26,258 bases of DNA from an uncultured Azospirillum sp. GTDB taxonomy: Bacteria; Pseudomonadota; Alphaproteobacteria; Azospirillales; Azospirillaceae. This document shows positions 14,300-23,105 of the stretch, in pieces (within the stretch, counting starts at the first letter, position 1; each line of letters starts with the position of its first letter). Under the pieces are notes generated by a model, which searched no databases, was not told the DNA's origin, and was given only the letters and a program-made list of their open reading frames with translations. The stretch lies in NCBI RefSeq assembly GCF_946480385.1, contig NZ_CAMLJP010000091.1, positions 1 to 26,258 on the forward strand, read 5' to 3'. The translations under genes were made by a program, and so were the position numbers.

Positions 14300-14761
14300 C
14301 TAACCGAGCGCCGCGATCAACACCACCGCAACCACGGCCATGGAGGCCAGCGGCAGCAGTTCCACGCCGTCACGCTTCCAGGTCGGCGCGCCGCCATGAT
14401 GGCCACCGGCATGGCCGTCCGCGATGTCGTCGGCCCAGCCGTGGCGCGACGGCACCGCACCCGGAGCCGACACCGCCGGGGCCGCCGGGCTCGCCATGTC
14501 GACCACGCCGTCGCCACGGTGATAGTCGCCGCGCTGGCGCGCCAATGCCGGATTGGGCCGGCCTTGCATCAGGCGGGAATCGTCCAGTTCGACCTCGACT
14601 CCGGCAGCCTCCACCCGCTCGATCACCGCGGCGGTTTCCTCCGGGGTCATGGTATCGACAGGCAGGATCTCACCCAGCGCTTCGGCGCTCAGCCGGTTGC
14701 CGTTGCGGCGGCCATGGTCGATCAGCGATTGGATCAGGCGCTCGTCGGTGGTGCTGGCCAT
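14300..14761 (-). CDS. Free-standing sigma-70 region 1.1-like domain with C-terminal membrane anchor
   Basis: A 153-residue protein of unusual layout. Residues about 8-58 (LIQSLIDHGRRNGNRLS, LGEILPVD, TPEETAAVIE, AAGVEVEL) match, position by position, region 1.1 of the housekeeping sigma factor RpoD: a helix, the G-x-x-x-G-x-L-(S/T) turn, L-P, then two helices ending in G-(I/V)-x-V. In RpoD this acidic domain occupies the DNA channel of RNA polymerase and blocks promoter binding by free sigma. No other sigma region is present. Residues 60-130 are a flexible linker rich in Gly, Ala and His (DGHAGGHHGG), and the last 20 residues (LLPLASMAVVAVVLIAAL) form a tail-anchor helix. The ATG has AAGGAGA upstream. 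Function unknown; sequestering or mimicking sigma at the membrane is speculation. Confidence 0.72.
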   Translation of the reverse strand: MASTTDERLIQSLIDHGRRNGNRLSAEALGEILPVDTMTPEETAAVIERVEAAGVEVELDDSRLMQGRPNPALARQRGDYHRGDGVVDMASPAAPAVSAPGAVPSRHGWADDIADGHAGGHHGGAPTWKRDGVELLPLASMAVVAVVLIAALG

Positions 14762-14899
14762 GATGGCTCTCCTTTTTCAAATTCCCAGCAGGTCACAGGA
14801 TCAAACGCGCGGACCCACCGGAAGGTTCACCGAAACGTCGCATCCCTGCGCCACCTTGCCGCGGCAAGCCCGCCACCCGACATAAGTGGTCACTCCAAC

Positions 14900-14932
14900 G
14901 GATCGTCATCGATCCACAGGATCGTCATTGAT
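14900..14932 (+). repeat. Short direct repeat before msrA
   Basis: GGATCGTCATCGAT (14900-14913) and GGATCGTCATTGAT (14919-14932) match at 13 of 14 bases, 19 bp apart, ending just before the msrA ribosome site. Possibly an operator pair, or just a small duplication. Confidence 0.55.
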
Positions 14933-14945
14933 GGGAGACCCGACC

Positions 14946-15587
14946 ATGCTGGGGCATTTCATGCGCAAGCCGCCGACGCTGCCGACGCCGGAGGAGGCGC
15001 TGCCCGGCCGCAGCCAACCCGTTCCGGTTCCCGAACAGCACCACGTCAACGGCCATCGCCTCACCGCGCCCTACCCGCCGGGGCTGGAGGTCATCGACCT
15101 CGGGCTCGGCTGCTTCTGGGGGGCGGAGCGCAAGTTCTGGCAGATTCCCGGCGTCTGGGTGACCGCCGTCGGCTATCAGGGCGGCCACACCCCGAACCCG
15201 ACCTATGAAGAGGTCTGTACCGGCCGCACCGGCCATACCGAGGCGGTGCGCGTCGTCTATGACCCGGCGATGGTGAAGGTCGAGGATCTGCTGCGCGTCT
15301 TCTGGGAGTCGCACGACCCGACCCAGGGTATGCGCCAGGGCAACGACGTCGGCACCCAGTACCGCTCCGCCGTCTACACCCACGGCCCCGCCCAGAAGGC
15401 CGCGGCGGAGTCGACGCTGGCCGCCTATCAGGAGCGGCTGGCCCAGGCCGGCTATGGCCCGATCACCACCGAGATTCGCGAGGCCCCGCCCTTCTACTTC
15501 GCCGAAGGCTACCACCAGCAGTATCTCGCCAAGAATCCCAACGGCTATTGCGGGCTTGGCGGCACCGGCGTCACCTGTGCGGCCTGA
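14946..15587 (+). CDS. msrA: Peptide-methionine (S)-S-oxide reductase
   Basis: A 213-residue MsrA, which reduces the S-epimer of methionine sulfoxide in proteins and repairs oxidative damage. The catalytic [12 protein letters not shown] motif has the nucleophile C56; [26 protein letters not shown] and [18 protein letters not shown] follow, and C202 and C211 near the C-terminus are candidate resolving cysteines. The first 45 residues ([16 protein letters not shown]) are the N-terminal extension seen in proteobacterial forms. The ATG at 14946 is preferred to one at 14931 because GGGAG then sits at the right distance and the protein starts with the usual MLGHF-type N-terminus. There is no signal peptide, so it acts in the cytoplasm. 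It stands alone. Confidence 0.95.
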   Translation: MLGHFMRKPPTLPTPEEALPGRSQPVPVPEQHHVNGHRLTAPYPPGLEVIDLGLGCFWGAERKFWQIPGVWVTAVGYQGGHTPNPTYEEVCTGRTGHTEAVRVVYDPAMVKVEDLLRVFWESHDPTQGMRQGNDVGTQYRSAVYTHGPAQKAAAESTLAAYQERLAQAGYGPITTEIREAPPFYFAEGYHQQYLAKNPNGYCGLGGTGVTCAA

Positions 15588-15622
15588 TGAAGCGCGGGTA
15601 AAGGCCGGCCAGTAAAAACGGG

Positions 15623-15668
15623 GGTGCGGCGCCCCTGCCGGGCTTAGCCCTTGCGGTTGCGCCGCACC
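15623..15668 (-). terminator. Large hairpin with minus-strand T-tract between msrA and the PAS gene
   Basis: GGTGCGGCGC (15623-15632) and GCGCCGCACC (15659-15668) are perfect 10-bp complements; the 26-nt loop contains a further GGGC-TTA-GCCC hairpin (15640-15650). The T-run (TTTTT, plus AAAAA at 15614-15618) follows only on the minus strand, where I see no gene. It may end an antisense or small RNA, or serve msrA as a processing hairpin. Confidence 0.45.
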
Positions 15669-15754
15669 GGCCCTTGCGGGTATGGTTCGGGCGGCTCTTG
15701 AAAGCTCCGGCGGCGTTACCCCGCGGGAGCGCCGCCCGTCCAGCTGCGATTGTC

Positions 15755-16284
15755 ATGACCAAGGAAAGAACCGAGCTGGCGACGCCGTATCTCAGCGGCC
15801 TGCTCGAATTCTGGCTCACCAAATCCGTCGCCGGCCGTCCGCCGGTCCCCAACAGCATCGCCCCGGCCGATTTGCGGCCGTGGAAGGACAACATCGCCGT
15901 GTTCGAGGTGATCGGAGAGGAATCCGGCACCTTCGTCTATTCCTATTACGGCAAGGCACTGGCCGCCGCCTTCGGCCAGTCGCGCCTGGGCGCCACGCTG
16001 GACGATCTGCCGCCCGAACAGCGGGCATTGCTGCAGCCGGAATACGAGACGGTGCGCCGCGAGCGGCTGCCTGTCGCCCGTGTCCACACCGCGGTCTTCG
16101 GCGGACGCACCCGCAGCTTCGAACGGCTGGTGCTGCCGATGTCCAGCGACGGGGTCAGCATCGACAAGCTGCTGGTCGCCGCCTACGAGATGACGCCGCG
16201 CGAACTGGCCGCGCGCGCTCCCCTGCCGGGCGGCTCCTCCTCCGGTCCAGTCCCCCTCACCGTTCAGAAGCCGGGAGCCTCGGC

Positions 16285-16288
<4 letters not shown>
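15755..16288 (+). CDS. PAS-like domain protein
   Basis: A 177-residue cytoplasmic protein of the PAS_5 type (a PAS family common in Rhodospirillales). Residues about 10-150 form the domain: a helical start ending FWLTKSVAGRPPVPNSIAPADLRPW, the strand pair NIAVFEVIGEESGTFVYSYYG, a helical stretch, and HTAVFGGRTRSFERLVLPMSSDG before the last strand. No kinase or cyclase output domain is attached, so it is probably a stand-alone sensor or protein partner. The ATG at 15755 was chosen over a TTG at 15674, which adds low-complexity sequence; no strong SD is visible. Its stop codon overlaps the start of the FtsK-type gene (ATGA), so the two should be translationally coupled. Confidence 0.75.
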
Positions 16289-18207
<1,919 letters not shown>

Positions 18208-18236
18208 TCCTCTCTCTCTCCCGTAAGAGGCTTCTC

Positions 18237-18737
18237 ATGGACCCCAAGTCGCATTTCGAGACCCTCGCCCGCTACAACCGCTGGGCCAACCGCCGCTTGT
18301 ACGAGGTCGCGGCCCAGCTGTCCGACGCGCAGTTCCGGGAGGACCGCGGCGCCTTCTTCAGTTCGCTCCGCGGCACGCTGAACCACATCCTGGTCGGCGA
18401 CCGCGTGTGGTTGGAGCGGATCGAGGGAACCGGGCCGAAGCCGTCGTCGCTGGACGAGATTCTGTACGACGATTTCGCCGGCCTGCGCGCCGCCCGCGAG
18501 GCGGAGGACGAGCGCATCCTGCGCGTGGTCGCCGCGACTCCGGCGGAGCGGTTCGAGTCGGCCCTGTCCTACCGCAGCATGGCCGGCACGCCGCACGAAC
18601 TGCCCTTCGCGCAGGTCATTACCCACGTCTTCAACCATCAGACCCACCATCGCGGACAGGCGCACACGTTGCTGGGCCAGTTCGGGCTGACGACTCCGGT
18701 GCTCGATTTCGTCTATTTCCTGCTGGATACGAAATGA
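18237..18737 (+). CDS. DinB-fold metal-binding protein
   Basis: A 166-residue DinB/YfiT-type four-helix bundle. The metal-binding histidines are visible: H50 in TLNHILVGD and H134/H138 in HVFNHQTHHRGQ, the usual DinB triad, with the family start YNRWANRRLYE. Members bind a divalent metal, and some are thiol-dependent transferases or hydrolases; the B. subtilis founder is DNA-damage induced. The actual reaction here is unknown. The ATG at 18237 has AAGAGG upstream, 29 bp after the FtsK-type gene. Its stop overlaps the next gene's start (ATGA), so the DinB and PPOX proteins are probably made together. Confidence 0.88.
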   Translation: MDPKSHFETLARYNRWANRRLYEVAAQLSDAQFREDRGAFFSSLRGTLNHILVGDRVWLERIEGTGPKPSSLDEILYDDFAGLRAAREAEDERILRVVAATPAERFESALSYRSMAGTPHELPFAQVITHVFNHQTHHRGQAHTLLGQFGLTTPVLDFVYFLLDTK

Positions 18738-19348
18738 GCCGCCCCATCACCGACCTGGCCGCGCTGGAAGCCCTCTATGGCGAGCCGGTCGCCGCCTCCA
18801 TCGCCAAGGAGGTGCCGGCGCTGACCCCCGGCTACCGCGCACTGATCGAGGCGTCGCCCTTCCTCATCCTCGCCACCAGCGGGCCGGATGGACTCGACGC
18901 CTCGCCGCGCGGCGACGGGCCGGGCTTCGTCCGCGTGGTGGACGACCGCACCCTGCTGATCCCCGACCGCCGCGGCAACAACCGCATCGACAGCCTGCGC
19001 AACATCCTGGCCGATCCGCGGGTCGGACTGCTGTTCCTGGTGCCGGGTCTGAACGAGACGCTACGCGTCAACGGCTGCGCCGTCATCGACACCGGCCCCA
19101 CGCTGTGCGACAGCTTCGCCGTCGACGGCAAGGCGCCGAAGTCGGTGCTGGTGGTCACCATAGAGACGGTATTCTTCCAGTGCGCCCGCGCCCTGCTGCG
19201 CTCCCGCCTGTGGGATCCGGAGGCCCGGGTGCCGCGAAGCGACCTGCCATCGGTAGGCGCATTGCTGGCGGAGGCCAGCGCCGGGCGCGAGGGCGGCGAC
19301 GCTTATGACCGGTCGCTGGCCGAGCGGATTCCGAAGTCGCTTTACTGA
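18734..19348 (+). CDS. PPOX-class FMN-dependent flavoprotein (DR_2398-like)
   Basis: A 204-residue split-barrel protein of the pyridoxamine 5'-phosphate oxidase superfamily. The FMN-binding region includes SPFLILATSGPDGLDASPRGDGPGFVRVVD, LLIPDRRGNNRIDSLRNIL and VGLLFLVPGLNETLRVNGCAVI, which resembles the DR_2398 subfamily rather than PdxH. The substrate is unknown; relatives include heme-, flavin- and F420-using reductases and general stress proteins. The C-terminus (VFFQCARALLRSRLWDP) is typical of this subfamily. The ATG overlaps the DinB stop by 4 nt. It ends 10 bp from the convergent histidine kinase gene. Confidence 0.87.
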   Translation: MSRPITDLAALEALYGEPVAASIAKEVPALTPGYRALIEASPFLILATSGPDGLDASPRGDGPGFVRVVDDRTLLIPDRRGNNRIDSLRNILADPRVGLLFLVPGLNETLRVNGCAVIDTGPTLCDSFAVDGKAPKSVLVVTIETVFFQCARALLRSRLWDPEARVPRSDLPSVGALLAEASAGREGGDAYDRSLAERIPKSLY

Positions 19349-19358
19349 ACCTTGGCCG

Positions 19359-21371
19359 CTATTGCGCGGCGAGCCTGCCAGGAACCGGCAATTGAGCGCC
19401 GCCATCCGGCAGCCTGATGGTGAAGACGGAGCCCTCGTCGCGCACGCTCTCCACCGTCAGGGTTCCGCCATGGGCGGCGACGATCTTCTGCGTCATGTAA
19501 AGCCCCAGCCCCGACCCCTTGGTCCCGCGCGAGGACGAGGCGCGGAAATAGATCGAACCGATGCGTTCCACCTCATCAGGGCTCATGCCGCGGCCCTGGT
19601 CGGCGACACGGATGACGATGCCGTCCCCTTCATCGCCGGCGCTCACCCGGACCGACGTGTCCGGAGGCGAGTAGCGTAGCGCGTTCTGCACCAGATTGCC
19701 GATCGCCACCCCCAGGAACGGCGCGTCGGCCAGAAGCGCGCGGTCGGGGGCCTCCACCGACAACTCCAGACGCTCTTCCGCCTCCGTCCCCATCAGGCCG
19801 GCGCGAACCTCCTCCAACAACTGGCCCAGCGCCACCGGTTCCGGCTTCAGGGCCAGCGCCCCCTGGTCCAGCGCGTCGGCGGACAGGAACAGTTCCACCA
19901 GTTCCGCCATCTTGCGGGTGGTGTTGCGGATGCGCTGCAGCCGGGTCAGCGCCGATGGCGCATCCACCGCGCCCGACAGCTCGATCATCTGCGCGGCACT
20001 GTCGATGGAGGCCAGCGGGGTGCGGAACTCGTGCGACAGCATGGCGACGAAGCTGCGCTGCTCCTCCGCCCGCTTGGTGGCGAAGGCCGACTCCTCGCGG
20101 GCGCGCAGCCGCTCCGTCTGCAGGCGGCCGATGCGGAGGGCCAGACCGGTGCCCAGCACCAGCACCGCCAGCATCGAAGAGATCTGATAGGGATCGGCAA
20201 CGGCGAAATCGGCCGGCAGGACGCCGCGCAGCGACATCTGCGTCAACAGCAGCCCGCCAAGCGAGATCAGCGTGCTGGCGAGATAGAAGCGCGGAGTCGG
20301 GTCGCCGCGGTTCAGCCAAGTCATCCGGGCGGTCAGCACCAGCGCGACCACCACGACGATCAGCGCCGACAGCGTCACGATCGGGTTGGTCAGGGTGTAG
20401 AGTGGCGAAACCGTCGAGGGCAGCATCAGCAGGGCCAGCAGCGCCAGCCCCTGGTAACAGCGGCGCAGCCAGCGCGCCCAGGTCCGCAGGTCGAGGATAT
20501 AGACCCACATGATAAGCGCCGCGGCAAAGCCCAGGAAACCGCTGCTGCCCACCATCATGTTCATGAACCAGCCCGGCAGGTCCGGCAGCAGGGTGGCGGC
20601 GATGCCGTTGGCGAACAGGTAGTAACAGAAGACGGTGGCGACATAGCCGGTGTAGGCCAGCAGTGCCCCGTCGCGCAGCAGCAGGCCCAGCGCGACATAG
20701 CCCAGGACCAGAATGCCCAGCACCCCCAGGAACAGCCCCTGGAACAGCAGATCGGTCGTCTGGTGGCCGATATAGGCGGCGGGTGCCCACACCCGCGCCG
20801 ACAGGCGGATGGCGCTGACCGAATCGACGCGCAGATAGAGCGAGACCGGCTGTCCCTCCGGCAGGGTCAGCGTCAGGGCGTGCAGCCGGGTCTTCATCGG
20901 CCGCTGGCTGAAGGGGACGAAATCGCCCAGCCGGACCAGCCGGTAGGCGGCGGGCTCCTGCGGCCGGCCCCCCGCCACCTTTGCTGCTGCCGTCGCCTTT
21001 GGAATGAACAGGTCGAGATGGTCGATATAGGCTTCGCCCATCTCCAGCAGCCAGTCCGCCGGAGCGCCCGGTGCGCGCATCAGGTCGAAGCGGTACCAAT
21101 GGATATCGCGGGTCTGACCGGCGCCGCGGAAATCCTCCCGCGGCTCCATCCCGCCGTCGGCATCGGCTTTCAGAACCTCGGCAAAGTCCAGCTTGCGGTC
21201 GGGATCGACCAGCCGGGCGAAATGGCCGGCCAGCGTCGCACTGGTGGTGGTGGGTTCCAGCAGCAGAGGCTGCACGGCCGCCCCCACCGCATGCGCCGCA
21301 CCGGCGAACAACGGCAGGACCGCCCAGAGCAGGACGAACAGCCTTGCGATCCGGCGAAGGCGAACGGACAT
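19359..21371 (-). CDS. 7TMR-DISM membrane sensor histidine kinase
   Basis: A 670-residue sensor kinase. From the ATG at 21371: a signal peptide (MSVRLRRIARLFVLLWAVLP, cleavage after about A28); a periplasmic 7TMR-DISM extracellular domain (about 45-195, with WYRFDL and the LYLRVDS motif); seven membrane helices (about 205-415); a coiled linker; a HisKA domain with the phosphorylated H447 in MLSHEFRTPLASID; and an ATPase domain with N-box QNALRYSP, DQGRGMSPDE and GSGLGLYMTQ. It should sense a periplasmic ligand, perhaps a sugar or glycan, and signal to a response regulator that is not adjacent. An upstream ATG at 21470 is open too, but would put 33 extra residues before the signal peptide. Neither start has a good SD. 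Confidence 0.9.
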   Translation of the reverse strand: MSVRLRRIARLFVLLWAVLPLFAGAAHAVGAAVQPLLLEPTTTSATLAGHFARLVDPDRKLDFAEVLKADADGGMEPREDFRGAGQTRDIHWYRFDLMRAPGAPADWLLEMGEAYIDHLDLFIPKATAAAKVAGGRPQEPAAYRLVRLGDFVPFSQRPMKTRLHALTLTLPEGQPVSLYLRVDSVSAIRLSARVWAPAAYIGHQTTDLLFQGLFLGVLGILVLGYVALGLLLRDGALLAYTGYVATVFCYYLFANGIAATLLPDLPGWFMNMMVGSSGFLGFAAALIMWVYILDLRTWARWLRRCYQGLALLALLMLPSTVSPLYTLTNPIVTLSALIVVVVALVLTARMTWLNRGDPTPRFYLASTLISLGGLLLTQMSLRGVLPADFAVADPYQISSMLAVLVLGTGLALRIGRLQTERLRAREESAFATKRAEEQRSFVAMLSHEFRTPLASIDSAAQMIELSGAVDAPSALTRLQRIRNTTRKMAELVELFLSADALDQGALALKPEPVALGQLLEEVRAGLMGTEAEERLELSVEAPDRALLADAPFLGVAIGNLVQNALRYSPPDTSVRVSAGDEGDGIVIRVADQGRGMSPDEVERIGSIYFRASSSRGTKGSGLGLYMTQKIVAAHGGTLTVESVRDEGSVFTIRLPDGGAQLPVPGRLAAQ

Positions 21372-21470
21372 CGAAGCCGCGGGACCCGTATGGCGCGTGC
21401 CGCTCCGCAAGGCCGGCAAGCAGCCTTTCCCGCCCCGGCCTTCACAGCCGTTGTTCCAGTCCTTCGTCAT

Positions 21471-21561
21471 CGTAAGGTATCGATAAAGCTAAAGTTTTAG
21501 GAAAAGATTAAGCTGGTATGTATTTTGTCCTCTGGAATTGCCGCCTCCATGTCAGACCACC
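21471..21561 (-). other. AT-rich spacer upstream of the histidine kinase gene
   Basis: The stretch 21474-21533 is far richer in A and T than its surroundings and probably holds the kinase promoter, though no hexamer pair stands out. CTAAAGTTTTAG (21489-21500) is a near-perfect palindrome that could be an operator. No terminator for the mgtC-like gene is visible here. Confidence 0.3.
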
Positions 21562-22305
21562 TCAAATGCGCGAGGGGGAGAGCCTGAACTCCACCACGGC
21601 GTCGGTCGAGGCAAGGGCGCCGACCAGCGCCATTGGATCGGGGTCGCCCTTTCCCTGCAGCACCAGTTGGCATTCGAACTGGCCGCTGCCGCTGGCGAGG
21701 TGAAAGGCCCAGTCGATCACCTCGAATCCATGCTTCTTGGCCTGCGCCCGCAAATCCTCCGGCGGCGGCGCCTTGTCGCGCGGGAAGACCAGAGTCAGAT
21801 GGATCACCGACTGGTGCGGCAGCAGCCGCTCGACCGGCCGCAGCAGGCTCATCACCAGAATGGTCAGCAGCGCCGCGGCGATGGCGACCGCGTAGAAGCC
21901 GAGCCCGATGGTGATGCCGATGGCTGAGGTCGCCCAGATCGACGCGGCGGTCGACAGGCCGCGGATCGACAGCCCTTCGCGCATGATGACCCCGGCGCCG
22001 AGGAAGCCGATGCCGGTGACAATGCCCTGGATCACCCGCGTCGGATCGCCGGACAGCGCAGCCCCTTGCGCCGCCCCCTGCGTCCCGATGCCGCCATACC
22101 ACATCGACGGGTAGGCGTTGACCACCGTCAGCGCGGCCGACGCCAGGCAGACCAGCCCATAGGTCCGCATCCCGGCCGCCCGGCCGTGATAGCTGCGCTC
22201 GTACCCCAGCAGCAGCCCGACCGCCAAAGCCCCTAAAAGATGAAGGAGAATCAACCCGTTGGTCACCAGCTCGGCCGGCGACCAGTAGGAGCGCAGCAAA
22301 TCCAT
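21562..22305 (-). CDS. MgtC/SapB-family membrane protein
   Basis: A 247-residue protein. Five or so N-terminal membrane helices (residues about 15-150) carry the family motifs LLHLLGALAVGLLLGYERSY, GMRTYGLVCLASAALT, IVTGIGFLGAGVIMREG and GLSTAASIWATSAIGIT. A cytoplasmic ACT-like domain occupies about 160-247. MgtC itself protects intracellular pathogens under low magnesium by inhibiting the F1Fo ATP synthase; the role of environmental SapB relatives is not known. The ATG at 22305 was chosen for the AGGA about 10 nt upstream and the family-typical start; an ATG at 22341 is possible. It is divergent from the nap operon. Confidence 0.88.
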   Translation of the reverse strand: MDLLRSYWSPAELVTNGLILLHLLGALAVGLLLGYERSYHGRAAGMRTYGLVCLASAALTVVNAYPSMWYGGIGTQGAAQGAALSGDPTRVIQGIVTGIGFLGAGVIMREGLSIRGLSTAASIWATSAIGITIGLGFYAVAIAAALLTILVMSLLRPVERLLPHQSVIHLTLVFPRDKAPPPEDLRAQAKKHGFEVIDWAFHLASGSGQFECQLVLQGKGDPDPMALVGALASTDAVVEFRLSPSRI

Positions 22306-22429
22306 GGCCCATCCTATCGCAAACCGGAGCGTCCGGTTCATGCCCTCGTCGCCAAGTCTAACGCAGCCGGGGCCGGAGCGCCCGCGCGGCGCAAGGCGCC
22401 ATTCCGTCACAGGGCGTGTATGGCCCCGC

Positions 22430-22443
22430 TTGACCTGGGTCAA
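22430..22443 (+). promoter_or_regulatory. FNR/FixK/Dnr-type anaerobox controlling the nap operon
   Basis: TTGACCTGGGTCAA is a perfect 5-4-5 palindrome of the TTGAY-N4-RTCAA type bound by FNR, FixK and NnrR/Dnr regulators. Its centre (22436.5) lies about 41.5 to 43.5 bp before the start site expected from the -10 at 22468, the classic class II activation position. This predicts induction of nap by low oxygen or nitrogen oxides. Confidence 0.82.
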
Positions 22444-22467
22444 TTCCAGCCCGCCGGAAAGTACCGA

Positions 22468-22473
22468 TACTAA
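22468..22473 (+). promoter_or_regulatory. Candidate -10 element of the nap promoter
   Basis: TACTAA matches the -10 consensus moderately. No good -35 precedes it, as expected for an activator-dependent promoter, and the anaerobox occupies that place. Start near 22478-22480, leader about 83 nt. Confidence 0.5.
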
Positions 22474-22485
22474 GGGCCGAAAACC

Positions 22486-22518
22486 GGTACCTAAGGACCA
22501 GACAAAAGGACTGGTACC
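22486..22518 (+). repeat. Paired GGTACC palindromes in the nap leader
   Basis: GGTACC occurs at 22486-22491 and 22513-22518, with ACCAG (22497-22501) and CTGGT (22511-22515) giving an alternative hairpin. A third partial copy (GTACC) is at 22461-22465. Could be a second regulator's site or RNA structure in the leader. Confidence 0.4.
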
Positions 22519-22561
22519 CGAGCCGGCTCAAACCATTTCCGCTCCGACTGAGAGTGCCGCC

Positions 22562-22756
22562 ATGAGGCCCATCCCCTCCCCCGTCCTGTCCCATCCGTCC
22601 GACCGGAAGGCGACCGACTCCGCGCCGGCCCCGACCCGCCGGGCCGAAGGGCTGATGTTCCTGTGGCTGGCATTCCTGGTCTGGCCGTTGATCGCCGTCG
22701 GCACCGTCGCCGCCTACGGCTTCTCGATCTGGATGTACCAGCTCCTCACCCACTGA
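22562..22756 (+). CDS. napE: Periplasmic nitrate reductase small membrane subunit NapE
   Basis: A 64-residue protein with a disordered N-terminus (residues 1-28) and one membrane helix (about 31-56: LMFLWLAFLVWPLIAVGTVA, then AYGFSIWMYQLL). The ending YGFSIWMYQLL is the hallmark of NapE, a single-span inner-membrane protein of unknown role coded at the front of many nap operons. The SD is weak (GAGAG). It is the first gene after the anaerobox and ends 10 bp before napD. Confidence 0.9.
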   Translation: MRPIPSPVLSHPSDRKATDSAPAPTRRAEGLMFLWLAFLVWPLIAVGTVAAYGFSIWMYQLLTH

Positions 22757-22766
22757 GTCCCCCGAT

Positions 22767-23033
22767 ATGCCCCGCGCTCCCGAAGTCCACATCTCCAGCC
22801 TCGTCATCCAGCACAGCCCCGACCGCACCGACGCGGTGCGCGAGGTGGCGGCCTCCGTCGCCGGGCTGGAGTGGTGCGCGGCGGAGAACGGCAAGGCGGT
22901 GGTGACGCTGGTCACCGCCAGCGCGGCCGAGGTGGTCGACCGCATCGCCCTGCTGAACGCCGTTCCGGGCGTGCACAGCACCACCATGGTCTACCACCAC
23001 TACGAACCCGCGGACGCGATCGACGCCGCCTGA
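22767..23033 (+). CDS. napD: NapA maturation chaperone NapD
   Basis: An 88-residue ferredoxin-fold protein. HISSLVIQ at the N-terminus, ENGKAVVTLVTAS in the middle and LNAVPGVHSTTMVYHHYE at the end are the NapD signature. NapD binds the twin-arginine signal of NapA in the cytoplasm and holds the protein back until its cofactors are inserted. It lies between napE and napA as expected. No napF precedes it in this operon. Confidence 0.94.
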   Translation: MPRAPEVHISSLVIQHSPDRTDAVREVAASVAGLEWCAAENGKAVVTLVTASAAEVVDRIALLNAVPGVHSTTMVYHHYEPADAIDAA

Positions 23034-23105
23034 CGGCACCGCCAACCGGGCGCGCCGCATCCGCTCTTCCGACCGAATTTCCTCCGACCCTGGAGTCTGT
23101 TTGCC

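Noticed and set aside
21372..21470. N-terminal extension of the histidine kinase from the ATG at 21470
   Set aside because: It would place 33 non-conserved residues before a clear signal peptide. Kept as an alternative in the entry, not as the main call.
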